The position numbers were made by a program, and so were the translations under genes. 64,000 bases of DNA from Streptomyces sp. TS71-3 (GTDB taxonomy: Bacteria; Actinomycetota; Actinomycetes; Streptomycetales; Streptomycetaceae): NCBI RefSeq assembly GCF_018327685.1, contig NZ_BNEL01000001.1:2046001-2110000 (forward strand). Reading direction: 5' to 3'. Below are positions 36,091 to 46,537 of the stretch, piece by piece (within the stretch, counting starts at the first letter, position 1; the number at the start of each line of letters is the position of its first letter). The notes below the pieces were generated by a model. It saw only the letters and a list, made by a program, of their open reading frames with translations, ran no database searches and was not told the DNA's origin.

Positions 36091-37095
36091 ATGACGGCAC
36101 CACTGCACGAGCCGACAGCAGAAGCGGCCCCCAGCGCGGCCGATGAGGCGTCGGTCGCCACGGCCGGTTCGGCGGTCCAGGGCCGCTCGCTGGGCCGGAT
36201 CGCCTGGGAGCGCCTTAAGCGAGACAAGCTGGCACTGGCCGGTGGCATCGTTGTCCTGGTACTGATCGTTATCGCGATCCTGGCTCCCGTGATCGCCCAT
36301 CTGGTCGGCCAGGACCCCGACAGGTACCACGAGGACCTGATCGACCCGCTCTTCTCGACTCCCAAGGGCTCGCTGGGCGGCATCAGCGGCGCCCACCCCT
36401 TCGGCGTCGAACCGGTGAACGGCCGCGACGTGTTCGCGCGCGTCGTCTACGGCTCCCGGATCTCGCTGCTCGTGGGCTTCCTGTCCGCGGTGGTGGCGGT
36501 CATCCTCGGCACCGTGCTGGGCACCCTGGCCGGCTTCTTCGGCGGCTGGGTGGACTCGGTCGTCAGCCGCGTCATGGACGGCCTGCTCGCCTTCCCGCAG
36601 CTGCTCTTCATCATCGCGCTGGTCTCCGTGATGCCGAACTCGATGCTCGGCCTCACCGGCACGGACGTGCGCCTGTTCGTGATGATCCTGGTGATCGGCT
36701 TCTTCGGCTGGCCCTACGTCGGCCGAGTGGTGCGCGGCCAGACCCTCTCGCTGCGCGAACGCGAGTACGTCGAGGCGGCACGCAGCCTGGGCGCCGGCCG
36801 GCGCTACATCCTCTTCAAGGAGCTGCTGCCCAACCTCGTCGCACCCATCATCGTGTACTCGACGATGATGATCCCCACCAACATCCTGACCGAGGCGGCA
36901 CTGAGCTTCCTGGGCGTGGGCGTCAAGCCGCCCACCGCCTCCTGGGGGCAGATGCTCTCCAGTGCGATCGACTACTACGACTCGGACCCCATGTACATGG
37001 TGATCCCCGGCGTGGCGATCTTCATCACCGTGCTTGCCTTCAACCTCTTCGGCGACGGCGTGCGTGACGCGCTCGACCCGAAGGGTTCCCGATGA
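36091..37095 (+). CDS. Oligopeptide ABC importer permease (OppC/DppC-like)
   Basis: The protein has 334 residues from ATG 36091, with a GAGAGGGG box upstream. A 45-residue tail and the OppC_N segment (GRIAWERLKRDKLALAGGIVVLVLIV) lead to helix 1. FGVEPVNGRDVFARVVYGSRISLLVG and the EAA loop EREYVEAARSLGAGRRYILFKELLPN follow. Six membrane segments are expected. It is unusual that the permease with the OppC signature is first in the operon and precedes the binding protein. The binding-protein gene follows, with an ATGA at the junction. Confidence 0.92.
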   Translation: MTAPLHEPTAEAAPSAADEASVATAGSAVQGRSLGRIAWERLKRDKLALAGGIVVLVLIVIAILAPVIAHLVGQDPDRYHEDLIDPLFSTPKGSLGGISGAHPFGVEPVNGRDVFARVVYGSRISLLVGFLSAVVAVILGTVLGTLAGFFGGWVDSVVSRVMDGLLAFPQLLFIIALVSVMPNSMLGLTGTDVRLFVMILVIGFFGWPYVGRVVRGQTLSLREREYVEAARSLGAGRRYILFKELLPNLVAPIIVYSTMMIPTNILTEAALSFLGVGVKPPTASWGQMLSSAIDYYDSDPMYMVIPGVAIFITVLAFNLFGDGVRDALDPKGSR

Positions 37096-37160
37096 ACAGC
37101 TACCCCCCGGGACCCGTGGCCCATCCACGGCCGGCATTTCAATTCGGAGGATCCGAGATC

Positions 37161-38945
37161 GTGACTACCCAACGCATCTCAGGGCGGCGTAAGCAGGTCT
37201 TCGCCGCTGCGACCGCGGTAGCCGCGCTGCTCGCCACGGCGGCGTGTGGTGGCGGTGGCGGCAACGGCTCGTCGAAGGACGGCGCCCCCGGCTACGACGC
37301 CGCCAACAACAAGGTCGCCGAGGCGTCCGCGGCCAAGAAGGGCGGCACGCTGAAGTTCGCCAGCGCCCAGGACGCCGACTCGTGGGACACCACGCGCGGC
37401 TACTACGGCTTCGCGTGGAACTTCATGCGCTACTACAGCCGTACGCTCGTCACCAACAAGGCCGAGCCGGGCAAGGCGGGTGCCGAGGTCACCCCGGACC
37501 TCGCCACCGACCTGGGCAAGGTCACCGACGGCGGCAAGACGTACACGTACACGCTGCGCGACGGGGTCACCTGGGAGGACGGCAAGCCGATCACCTCCAA
37601 GGACGTCAAGTACGGCATCGAGCGCCAGTGGGCGCAGGACGTGCTGTCCGGCGGTCCCGTCTACCTCAAGCAGGTGCTCGACCCGAAGAACGCCTACCAG
37701 GGCCCCTACAAGGACAAGAGCCCCGACCACCTGGGTCTCAAGGCCATCTCCACGCCGGACGACAAGACCATCGTCTTCCACCTGCCCAAGGCCAACTCCG
37801 ACTTCCCGGAGATGCTGGCGATGGCCTCGTCGTCCCCGGTCCGCCAGGACAAGGACACCAAGTCGAAGTACGGCCTGCACCCGTTCTCCTCCGGCCCGTA
37901 CAAGTTCCAGTCGTACTCCCCGGCCAAGTCGCTGACGCTCGTCCGGAACCCCAACTGGAAGCAGTCCTCGGACCCGGTCCGCAAGGCGTACCCGGACAAG
38001 GTCACGATCAACTTCTTCACCAACGCCAACGACCTGGACCAGCGCCTGATACAGGGCGACTTCGACGTGGACCTGGCGCAGACGGGCCTGTCGCCGCAGG
38101 GCCGCACCGAGGCGCTGAAGAAGGACAGGGCGAACCTGGACAACCCCACGTCCGGCTACGTCCGCTACGCGACCTTCCCGCAGAGCGTGAAGCCGTTCGA
38201 CAACATCCACTGCCGCAACGCGGTGATCTACGGCGCCGACCACAAGTCGCTCCAGACCGCCCGTGGCGGCCCGATCGCCGGTGGCGCCATCGCCCCCAAC
38301 ATGCTGCCGCCGGCCGTGCCGGGCGCCGAGGGCCAGAAGTACGACCCGTTCGGCTTCCTCAAGAACAACGGCGGTCCCGACGATGCCAAGGCCAAGGCCG
38401 AGCTGAAGGCGTGCGGCAAGCCGAACGGCTTCAAGACCACCATCGCGGTCCGGAACAACAAGCCGGTCGAGGTGGCCACCGCCCAGTCGCTCCAGGCGTC
38501 GCTGAAGAAGATCGGCATCACCGCCGACATCGACCAGTACGACGGCTCCCAGAGCCCCGGCATCATCGGCAGCCCCTCGAACGTGGTCAAGAAGGACTAC
38601 GGCATCATCATCATGGGCTGGGGCCCCGACTTCGCGTCGGTGCAGGGCTACGGCCTGCCGCTGTGGGGGAGCAACTACATCCTCCAGAGCGGTAACAACA
38701 ACTACGCCCTGATCAAGGACAAGACGATCGACGGCCTGTTCGACTCGTACGTCAACGAGATGGACGCGACGAAGAAGGCGCAGATCGCCACCCAGATCAA
38801 CCACAAGGTGATGGAGGGCGGCTACTACCTGCCGTTCGTCTTCGAGAAGTTCATCAACTGGCGCTCGACCCGGCTGGCGAACGTGTACACCACCGACGCG
38901 TACAACGGTATGTACGACTTCGTCAACCTGGGTCTGAAGAGCTAG
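37161..38945 (+). CDS. Oligopeptide-binding lipoprotein (SBP_bac_5)
   Basis: The protein has 594 residues from GTG 37161, with GGAGG 10 bases upstream; an earlier ATG at 37092 overlaps the permease stop but would break the signal peptide. The signal ends in LLATAAC with the lipid Cys at 29. The mature chain shows GGTLKFASAQDADSWDTTRGY, YTYTLRDGVTWEDGKPITSKDV, PYKFQSYSPAKSLTLVRNP and ADIDQYDGSQSPGIIG, all typical of family 5 solute-binding proteins. It delivers peptides to the permeases encoded on both sides. The strong stem-loop just downstream may favour its expression over the rest. Confidence 0.93.
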   Translation: MTTQRISGRRKQVFAAATAVAALLATAACGGGGGNGSSKDGAPGYDAANNKVAEASAAKKGGTLKFASAQDADSWDTTRGYYGFAWNFMRYYSRTLVTNKAEPGKAGAEVTPDLATDLGKVTDGGKTYTYTLRDGVTWEDGKPITSKDVKYGIERQWAQDVLSGGPVYLKQVLDPKNAYQGPYKDKSPDHLGLKAISTPDDKTIVFHLPKANSDFPEMLAMASSSPVRQDKDTKSKYGLHPFSSGPYKFQSYSPAKSLTLVRNPNWKQSSDPVRKAYPDKVTINFFTNANDLDQRLIQGDFDVDLAQTGLSPQGRTEALKKDRANLDNPTSGYVRYATFPQSVKPFDNIHCRNAVIYGADHKSLQTARGGPIAGGAIAPNMLPPAVPGAEGQKYDPFGFLKNNGGPDDAKAKAELKACGKPNGFKTTIAVRNNKPVEVATAQSLQASLKKIGITADIDQYDGSQSPGIIGSPSNVVKKDYGIIIMGWGPDFASVQGYGLPLWGSNYILQSGNNNYALIKDKTIDGLFDSYVNEMDATKKAQIATQINHKVMEGGYYLPFVFEKFINWRSTRLANVYTTDAYNGMYDFVNLGLKS

Positions 38946-39000
38946 TCCCGGCACACCCGCCCTACGGCACGAAAGGCAGGTGAAGGCCGGCGCGGCGCGA

Positions 39001-39062
39001 CCGCGGGCCACCAGGGGCAGTCCTCCGGCAAACAGCCGGGGCAGGCCACCGGTGGCCCGCGG
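39001..39062 (+). promoter_or_regulatory. Intercistronic stem-loop between binding-protein and permease genes
   Basis: Outer arms CCGCGGGCCACC (39001-39012) and GGTGGCCCGCGG (39051-39062) pair perfectly over 12 bp. Inside, CCGGC/GCCGG (39025-39029 and 39035-39039) forms a second hairpin. It lies in the 137-base gap before the OppB gene. In other solute-binding operons such structures stabilise the upstream message or attenuate transcription into the permease genes. Confidence 0.65.
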
Positions 39063-39082
39063 TCCGCAGCGGGCCGATCGCT

Positions 39083-40077
<995 letters not shown>

Positions 40078-40081
<4 letters not shown>

Positions 40082-41175
40082 CCGAACTCCACAAGAGCGG
40101 AGCTGCCGTCGGCGAACCGGTCGACGCCTCGCCCGCTCCCACCGCCTTCCTGGAGGTGCGCGACCTCAGGGTGCACTTCCCCACCGACGACGGCGTGGTC
40201 AAGTCCGTCGACGGCCTCAGCTTCCAGCTGGAACGGGGCAAGACCCTCGGCATCGTCGGCGAGTCGGGCTCCGGCAAGTCGGTCACGTCGCTCGGCATCA
40301 TGGGCCTGCACACCGCGGGCCAGTACGGCAAGCGCAAGGCGCAGATCTCCGGTGAGATATGGCTGGACGGCACCGAGCTGCTCTCCGCCGACCCGGACCA
40401 GGTGCGCAAGCTGCGCGGCCGCGAGATGTCGATGATCTTCCAGGACCCGCTCTCCGCGCTGCACCCGTACTACACGATCGGCCACCAGATCGTGGAGGCC
40501 TACCGGGTCCACCACAACGTGGACAAGAAGACCGCCAGGCGCCGGGCCGTCGAGATGCTCGACCGGGTGGGCATCCCCCAGCCGGACAAGCGGGTGGACA
40601 GCTACCCGCACGAGTTCTCCGGCGGCATGCGCCAGCGCGCGATGATCGCGATGTCGCTGGTCAACAACCCCGAGCTGCTGATCGCCGACGAGCCGACCAC
40701 CGCCCTGGACGTCACCGTGCAGGCGCAGATCCTGGACCTCATCCGCGATCTGCAGAAGGAGTTCGGCTCCGCGGTCATCATCATCACCCACGACCTGGGC
40801 GTGGTCGCGGAGCTGGCCGACGACATCCTCGTGATGTACGGCGGCCGGTGCGTGGAGCGCGGCCCGGCCGAGAAGGTGTTCTACGAGCCCCGGCACCCCT
40901 ACACCTGGGGCCTGCTGGGCTCGATGCCCCGCCTCGACCGCGACCAGACCGACCGGCTCGTACCGGTCAAGGGCTCCCCGCCCTCGCTCATCAACATCCC
41001 GTCCGGCTGTGCCTTCAACCCACGGTGCCCGTACGCGGACGTTCCCAAGGACAACGTCACCCGCACCGTCCGGCCGGAGCTCCAGGAGGTCGGCGGCCGG
41101 CACTGGGCGGCCTGCCACATGTCGCAGGAGCAGCGGGAGCGTATCTGGACCGAAGAGATTGCGCCGAAGCTGTGA
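40078..41175 (+). CDS. Oligopeptide ABC importer ATPase (OppD/DppD-like)
   Basis: The protein has 365 residues from ATG 40078. It has Walker [11 protein letters not shown]-loop DPLSALHP, signature FSGGMRQR, Walker [14 protein letters not shown], and H-loop [13 protein letters not shown]. The C-terminal oligo_HPY segment carries the Cys-rich metal site FNPRCPYA...HWAACHMS (Cys residues as in OppD/DppD iron-sulfur motifs). It overlaps the next gene by four bases (GTGA). Confidence 0.94.
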
Positions 41176-42401
41176 ACCAGAAGACAACGGGCAAGCAGGA
41201 CATCGCCGAGGGCGACGTCCTCCTCAAGGTGAGCGGACTGCAGAAGCACTTCCCCATCAGGAAGGGGCTGCTGCAACGCCAGGTCGGCGCGGTCAAGGCC
41301 GTGGACGGCCTCGACTTCGACGTGCGCGCGGGCGAGACCCTGGGCGTGGTGGGCGAGTCGGGCTGCGGCAAGTCGACGATGGGCCGGCTGATCACCCGGC
41401 TGCTGGAGCCGACGGCGGGCACGGTCGAGTTCGAGGGCAGGGACATCACGCACCTCGGCGTCGGCGGCATGCGCCCGATGCGCCGCGACGTCCAGATGAT
41501 CTTCCAGGACCCGTACTCGTCGCTCAACCCCCGGCACACCATCGGCACCATCGTCGGGGCCCCCTTCCGGCTCCAGGGCGTCACGCCCGAGGGCGGCATC
41601 AAGAAGGAGGTCCAGCGGCTGCTGGAGGTGGTCGGCCTCAACCCCGAGCACTACAACCGCTACCCGCACGAGTTCTCGGGCGGCCAGCGGCAGCGCATCG
41701 GCATCGCCCGGGCGCTGGCGCTCAACCCGCGGCTGGTCGTCGCGGACGAGCCGGTGTCGGCGCTGGACGTCTCCATCCAGGCACAGGTGGTCAACCTCCT
41801 GGACGACCTCCAGTCCGAGCTGGGCCTGACGTACGTGATCATCGCCCACGACCTCTCCGTGGTCCGGCACGTCTCGGACCGGATCGCGGTGATGTACCTG
41901 GGCAAGCTCGTCGAGCTCGCGGACCGCGACGCGCTGTACAACGCGCCGATGCACCCGTACACCAAGGCCCTGCTCTCCGCGGTGCCGATCCCGGACCCCA
42001 AGCGTCGTTCCGCCAAGAGCGAGCGGATCCTGCTCAAGGGCGACGTCCCGTCCCCGATCGCCCCGCCGAGCGGCTGCCGCTTCCACACCCGGTGCTGGAA
42101 GGCCACGCAGATCTGCACCACCCAGGAGCCGCCGCTCATCGAGCTGGGTCCGGGCCAGCGGGTCGCCTGCCACCACCCGGAGAACGCGCCGGACCAGGCT
42201 CCGCAGGACACCACGCTGCTCTCCGCGGCCCGGGAGGCCATCGAGCTCGTGACCCTGGGCACGGACGGGTCTGCGGCCGCCGGCGGCCCCGCCGAGGGCC
42301 CGTCGGCCCCCGCTGAGGGTGCGTCCGGTTCCGCCGGCGGCGCCTCGGCGTCCGCTGAGGGTGCGTCCGGTTCCACCGGGGGCGCGGCCTCCGAGGAGTG
42401 A
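41172..42401 (+). CDS. Oligopeptide ABC importer ATPase (OppF/DppF-like) with low-complexity tail
   Basis: The protein has 409 residues from GTG 41172. It has Walker [11 protein letters not shown]-loop [10 protein letters not shown], signature FSGGQRQR, Walker [14 protein letters not shown]-loop [13 protein letters not shown], and a C-terminal Cys motif [15 protein letters not shown]. The last 40 residues are a Gly/Ser/Ala/Glu repeat (AEGASGS and [13 protein letters not shown]), encoded by near-identical DNA units; this tail is not part of the family fold. It is the last gene of the operon, and a 21-bp terminator hairpin follows at once. Confidence 0.94.
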   Translation: MNQKTTGKQDIAEGDVLLKVSGLQKHFPIRKGLLQRQVGAVKAVDGLDFDVRAGETLGVVGESGCGKSTMGRLITRLLEPTAGTVEFEGRDITHLGVGGMRPMRRDVQMIFQDPYSSLNPRHTIGTIVGAPFRLQGVTPEGGIKKEVQRLLEVVGLNPEHYNRYPHEFSGGQRQRIGIARALALNPRLVVADEPVSALDVSIQAQVVNLLDDLQSELGLTYVIIAHDLSVVRHVSDRIAVMYLGKLVELADRDALYNAPMHPYTKALLSAVPIPDPKRRSAKSERILLKGDVPSPIAPPSGCRFHTRCWKATQICTTQEPPLIELGPGQRVACHHPENAPDQAPQDTTLLSAAREAIELVTLGTDGSAAAGGPAEGPSAPAEGASGSAGGASASAEGASGSTGGAASEE

Positions 42402-42407
42402 GACGGG

Positions 42408-42462
42408 CCGTACGCCGCCGGGCGGCCGTCCCTTCGCGGGGCGGCCGCCCGGCGGCGTACGG
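42408..42462 (+). terminator. Very strong hairpin terminator after the oligopeptide operon
   Basis: A perfect 21-bp stem, CCGTACGCCGCCGGGCGGCCG (split here as 42408-42428) and its complement (42442-42462), has a 13-base loop, 6 bases after the last stop codon. Confidence 0.85.
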
Positions 42463-42581
42463 GAGACGCTTCCCGGCGGCCCGTTCGGGGCCGGGGCGCG
42501 GCGCGGCCGGACGCGGAGGATCACGGATCCGCCCCCGCCGGAGTCGACCATGGAAAGCTACCGCTTAGTACCAGCGTGACG

Positions 42582-42587
42582 TACTCT
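42582..42587 (+). promoter_or_regulatory. -10 box of leaderless promoter for the thioesterase gene
   Basis: TACTCT ends 6 bases before the ATG at 42594, so the message would begin at the start codon. TTAGTACCAGCGTGACGTAC just upstream contains GTAC repeats that might bind a regulator. Confidence 0.4.
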
Positions 42588-42593
42588 GGCGGC

Positions 42594-43439
42594 ATGGCTG
42601 CACCCGTTCCCATAGGCGCCGGCGAGCTGGACCGCGACACCGCGGTGGAGCGCCGGAGCCCCGGCCTCTACGAAGCCGATCTCCCGACCGGCTGGTCCGC
42701 CGCCAACGGGGCCCTGCACGGCGGCTACCTGCTCGCCCTGCTCGGCCGGACCCTGGGGGAGCAGCTTCCGCACCCCCACCCGTTCACCATCACCGCCCAC
42801 TACCTGACCGTCTCCCGGCCGGGCCCCGCGCTGATCCGCGCCGAGACCGTCCGCACCGGCCGGTCCCTGTCCACCGGCACCGCGAGCCTGATCCAGCGGG
42901 ACGGCGACGGCAACGAGGTCGAGCGCGTACGGGTCCTCGCCTCGTACGGCGACCTCGACGAGCTCCCCGACGACGTGCGCACCGCGGCGAAGCCGCCGGA
43001 GACCCCGCCCATCGAACAGTGCCCTGGACCCGAGGACGCCCCCGACGACGGCCTTGTGCCGCCCATGCCGCTGCACCAGCGGCTACGGCTGCGGCTGGAC
43101 CCGGCGACCCTCGGTTGGGCCGTGGGACAGCCCTCCGGCAAGGGCGAGGCGCGTGGCTGGTTCGCGCTCGCCGACGGCCGGGACCCCGACCCCCTCGCCC
43201 TGCTCGTCGCCGTGGACGCGCTGCCGCCCACCACCTTCGAGATGGGCTTCACGGGCTGGGTGCCCACGGTGGAACTCACCGCACACGTGCGCGCGCTGCC
43301 GGCGCCCGGACCCCTGCGGGTGTCCGTCGTCACGCGCAATCTGGCCGGCGGCTTCCTGGAGGAGGACGCCGAGGTCTGGGACACCGCGGACCGCCTGGTC
43401 GCGCAGGCCCGGCAACTGGCCCGGGTACGCCTGGGCTGA
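42594..43439 (+). CDS. Acyl-CoA thioesterase family protein (double hot-dog)
   Basis: The protein has 281 residues from ATG 42594. Two hot-dog units are seen. The first has LPTGWSAANGALHGGYLLALLGRTL and ITAHYLTVSRPGPALIRAETVRTG; the second has WFALADGRDPDPLALLVAVDALPPTTFEMG and WVPTVELTAHVRALPAPGPLRV. This is the TesB-like/4HBT_3 arrangement found in actinobacteria. It would hydrolyse acyl-CoA or another thioester in the cytoplasm. The WYL regulator that follows at 43557 may be co-transcribed. Confidence 0.8.
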   Translation: MAAPVPIGAGELDRDTAVERRSPGLYEADLPTGWSAANGALHGGYLLALLGRTLGEQLPHPHPFTITAHYLTVSRPGPALIRAETVRTGRSLSTGTASLIQRDGDGNEVERVRVLASYGDLDELPDDVRTAAKPPETPPIEQCPGPEDAPDDGLVPPMPLHQRLRLRLDPATLGWAVGQPSGKGEARGWFALADGRDPDPLALLVAVDALPPTTFEMGFTGWVPTVELTAHVRALPAPGPLRVSVVTRNLAGGFLEEDAEVWDTADRLVAQARQLARVRLG

Positions 43440-43556
43440 GCGCGGGGCCGGCCGGACTGGCCGCAAAGGCGGGACGAGGGTCGGGAACGGGGCGCCGGGC
43501 GCACGCCGGCGCGGGGCGGGCGGGGCAGTGACAGCGGCCTGCGGAATGCTGGACGG

Positions 43557-44525
43557 GTGAAGTCCGACCGGTTGCTGTCGATCCTGCTGCTGCTCCAGAC
43601 CCGCGGCCGGGTCAGTGCCCCAGAACTCGCCGAGCGCCTCGAGGTGTCCGTCCGCACCGTCTACCGCGACGTGGAGGCGCTGTCCGCCTCCGGTGTCCCG
43701 GTCTACGCCGAACGCGGCCGGCACGGAGGCATCGCCCTGCTGCCCGGGTTCCGCACGGACGTCACCGGCCTCACCGAGGACGAGTCCCGGGCGCTGTTCA
43801 TCGTCGCCGCGCGCGGCGCGCACGACGCCCTCGGCCTCGGCGCCGCGCTCGGCTCGGCACTGCGCAAGGTGATGGCGGCCCTGCCCGCACCGCACCGCCC
43901 GGCGGCCGAACTCGCCGGCCGCCGCATCCTGGTGGACGCCGCCCGCTGGCGCGGCGGTCCGCAGGCTCCCGCCGACCTGGGCGCGCTCCAGGAGGCGGTC
44001 TTCAGCGACCGGCGCGTGCGCCTGCGGTACCGGCACAGCGGCGCGGCCGAGCCGAGCACGTACACCGTCGACCCGTACGGCCTGGTGGCCAAGGCGGGCA
44101 TCTGGTACCTGGTCGCCGACCGGCGCGGCAGTCCCCGGCTGTTCCGCGCGGAACGCGTACGCGCGGCGACGGTCACGGACGACCCGGTCCGGCGCAGGCC
44201 CGGGGTCGAACTCTCCGACGTCTGGGAGGCGCTGCGCCGCGAGGTCGAGGAACGCCCCGACGCCCTCCACGTGACGGCACGCGTGCGCCGCGACCGCTAC
44301 GACCTCTTCCTACGCCTGCACGCCGCGTCGCTCACGGCCCCGCCGGAGGACGACGGCACCAGCGACTGGATCACGGTCCACCTCGGCTACGGCGCGGTAG
44401 GCGAGACCCGCCCCTTGCTGGCCTTCGGCAACCGTCTGGAGGTCCTCTCGCCCCCGGAGGCCCGGGCCCACCTGGCGGAGGCGGCGGCGTCCATTACGGC
44501 GTTGTATGCGAGTGACGGAGTGTGA
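43557..44525 (+). CDS. HTH_11/WYL-domain transcriptional regulator (YafY-like)
   Basis: The protein has 322 residues from GTG 43557. An N-terminal winged helix (LLQTRGRVSAPELAERLEVSVRTVYRDVEALSASGVP) is followed by GRHGGIALLPGF and a WYL domain (RYRHSGAAEPSTYTVDPYGLVAKAGIWYLVADRR). A C-terminal WCX extension reaches VLSPPEARAHLAEAA. These proteins bind DNA and sense nucleic acids or small ligands. The gene lies 117 bases after the thioesterase. Confidence 0.9.
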   Translation: MKSDRLLSILLLLQTRGRVSAPELAERLEVSVRTVYRDVEALSASGVPVYAERGRHGGIALLPGFRTDVTGLTEDESRALFIVAARGAHDALGLGAALGSALRKVMAALPAPHRPAAELAGRRILVDAARWRGGPQAPADLGALQEAVFSDRRVRLRYRHSGAAEPSTYTVDPYGLVAKAGIWYLVADRRGSPRLFRAERVRAATVTDDPVRRRPGVELSDVWEALRREVEERPDALHVTARVRRDRYDLFLRLHAASLTAPPEDDGTSDWITVHLGYGAVGETRPLLAFGNRLEVLSPPEARAHLAEAAASITALYASDGV

Positions 44526-44568
44526 GGCCGAGGGGGAGAGGCGGGGGTGCGGGTGCGGTGCGCACGAG

Positions 44569-44777
44569 GGGGCGCGGGGAACTGCGCGGCCAGCCGAGGC
44601 CGGCCCGCGGTGAAGGAAGAGACCGCAGGGGGCTGGACGGAAGAGCCCGCCGGAGGCGGCACGCGCGTGTGTGGGCGCGGCAACAGGAGGGACGGACGGC
44701 GCGCATGAAGGGGCGCGGGGAACTGCGCGGCCAGCCGAGGCCGGCCCGCGGTGAAGGAAGAGACCGCAGGGGGCTGG
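44569..44777. repeat. Two identical 68-bp direct repeats containing the 20-bp intergenic element
   Basis: Positions 44569-44636 and 44710-44777 are identical over 68 bases. Each begins with GGGGCGCGGGGAACTGCGC, the reverse form of the common 20-mer, and ends with GACCGCAGGGGGCTGG. Between them lies a 73-base spacer. The remaining gap 44526-44948 has no other supported content. Confidence 0.85.
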
Positions 44778-44948
44778 CCCGAGAAAGCCCGCCGCAGGCG
44801 ACCGCGCGGAGCGCATCCGCAGGGAGACGCGGAGGGCAGGGCAAACGCACCCTCGCGCCCCTGGCGTCCGACCTCCCGGCGGCCGGGGTGAGGTAGCGAG
44901 GGCCAGCCCCGGTGGCCTGCCGCAGGCGGGTGGGGCCGCGGGGCCCGC

Positions 44949-45842
44949 CTACCCCAGAAAATCCACCACCGCCGCGGTCAACTCGTCCGGCGCGTCCTCC
45001 TGGACGAGATGCCCCGCCCCCTCGATCATCCGCAACTCGGCCCCGGGAATCAGCCCCGCGAGCTCGACCCCCCGCTCGGGCGGGATCCAGGTGTCCTCGC
45101 CGCCCCAGCAGATCAGTACGGGCGGCTCCACCTGCCCGTACTTCCCCTGGATCTCGTCGGTGAAGCGCTGTCCGTTCTGCGCGATCTGCCGGTAGAAGGC
45201 CGCCCGGCCCTCCTCGGTGCACCAGGGCGCGACGAGCCGGTCGAGCACGGCGGGGTGCAGCCCGCGGTGGCTCGCCGAGGAGACGTACGCCCGCACCAGC
45301 GCCTCGTGCAGCTCCGGCGGAAGCTGCCCGAACACCTCGGCGTGCTCGCCCAGCAGGCGGTACGAGGGGGAGCCCCAGGGGGCGAGCGCCACGGGGTCCA
45401 CCAGCACGAGCCGCCGGAAGCGTGCGCCGTGCAGCAGATGGGCGCGCAGTGCCACGCAGCCGCCGAAGTCGTGGGCGACCACGTCGGGTTCGGGGAGGTC
45501 CCAGTGGCACAGCAGCTCCGGCAGGATCTCCGCCTGCGCGCGGAGCGTGACGTCCTGCCCGGTGAACTTCTGGGAGGCGCCGTACCCGGCGAGGTCCCAG
45601 ACGTAGACGCGACGATCCCGCGCGAGCGCCCGGGCGGGCCCCCGCCAGACGTAGGAGGAGAACGGAGTGCCGTGCACGAGGATGACCGGCGGCGCGTCCC
45701 CCTCGCCGAGCGCGGTCCAGCGGACGTCGCCGTAGGGGCTCCGGAAGACCTGGTCGAGGTGCCAGTCGCCGTCACCCGACCCCGTACCCGGAGGGGACAC
45801 GGCGGACAGCTCCCGGTCGCCTGGGCGACGCACATCGCTCAT
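44949..45842 (-). CDS. Alpha/beta hydrolase with Asp nucleophile (haloalkane dehalogenase/epoxide hydrolase-like)
   Basis: The protein has 297 residues from ATG 45842. HGTPFSSYVWRG is the oxyanion motif, VVAHDFGGCVA is the nucleophile elbow with Asp125 in place of the usual Ser, and the C-terminal GAELRMIEGAGHLVQEDAP carries the catalytic His. An Asp nucleophile points to dehalogenase or epoxide hydrolase chemistry rather than an esterase, and DTWIPPERG fits the acid region. It is the third gene of the RidA-GNAT-hydrolase operon, so its substrate may be a reactive small molecule. Confidence 0.85.
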   Translation of the reverse strand: MSDVRRPGDRELSAVSPPGTGSGDGDWHLDQVFRSPYGDVRWTALGEGDAPPVILVHGTPFSSYVWRGPARALARDRRVYVWDLAGYGASQKFTGQDVTLRAQAEILPELLCHWDLPEPDVVAHDFGGCVALRAHLLHGARFRRLVLVDPVALAPWGSPSYRLLGEHAEVFGQLPPELHEALVRAYVSSASHRGLHPAVLDRLVAPWCTEEGRAAFYRQIAQNGQRFTDEIQGKYGQVEPPVLICWGGEDTWIPPERGVELAGLIPGAELRMIEGAGHLVQEDAPDELTAAVVDFLG

Positions 45843-45865
45843 GGGCGGTCAGACTATGTCGTGTT

Positions 45866-46537
45866 CTAAAAATTCTCGAACGTGGCTCCGCCGGCACCGG
45901 ACCCATCACCACCGAACCCGTAGGCACGGAACCTGTCGGCACCGGACCCATCAACACCGGGCCCGTCGGCACCGGGTCCGCCGGCACCGGGCCCGCCGGC
46001 ACCGGACCCCGCAACGCCGGACCCGACCGGGGCGGCGTAGCAGCGCACGGTCACCGTCTGCCGCGGGCCCCACCGCTGCTCCAGCGTGGCCAGCAGCTCC
46101 CATCCGAGCCGTTCGTACAGGGCGGCCGCGGCCGTGTCGGAGGCCACGACGTCCAGTACGGGGTGCAGATCCCGGCGCCGGGCCTCCCGCACGGCCCGCC
46201 CGATCAGCAGCGCACCGATCCCGTGCCCTCTCGCCCCCGGGGCCACGAACAGCCGGCTGACCACCGCCGTCCGTCCCGGCCCCGTTCCCGTCCGGGCGCT
46301 CCACACGCCGGGGGCCACGTCTCCGTCGCCGCTCCTCGTGAGGCCGATGTGGCCCACGACGCGGCCGTCGAGTTCGGCCACCCACGCGCCCAGGGCCGGC
46401 GCCCCCGCGATCCACTCACCGGGCCGGCCGGGCCAGTTCACGGGATAGCCGTCGCCCCGGTGCACGTCCGCGAGGACACGTACCAAGGCCTCGACGTCGT
46501 CCTCGGTCCTCACCCGGACCATGGGGCCGGAGCTCAT
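45866..46537 (-). CDS. GNAT-family N-acetyltransferase with repetitive C-terminal tail
   Basis: The protein has 223 residues from ATG 46537, overlapping the RidA stop by four bases. The GNAT core is VRTEDDVEALVRVLADVHRGDGYPVNWP, VGHIGLTRSGDG, VSRLFVAPGARGHGIGALLIGRAVREARRR (acetyl-CoA loop RGHGIGA) and LYERLGWELL. After about residue 170 a tail of about 50 residues, made of GSGAGGPGADGPG-type units coded by 15-base repeats, follows and is not part of the fold. The acceptor is unknown. Confidence 0.85.
   Translation of the reverse strand: MSSGPMVRVRTEDDVEALVRVLADVHRGDGYPVNWPGRPGEWIAGAPALGAWVAELDGRVVGHIGLTRSGDGDVAPGVWSARTGTGPGRTAVVSRLFVAPGARGHGIGALLIGRAVREARRRDLHPVLDVVASDTAAAALYERLGWELLATLEQRWGPRQTVTVRCYAAPVGSGVAGSGAGGPGAGGPGADGPGVDGSGADRFRAYGFGGDGSGAGGATFENF

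Noticed and set aside
37179..39011. Minus-strand 610-codon frame opposite the peptide-binding lipoprotein
   Set aside because: Val/Arg/Gly-rich shadow. The plus-strand protein has a lipobox and family motifs.
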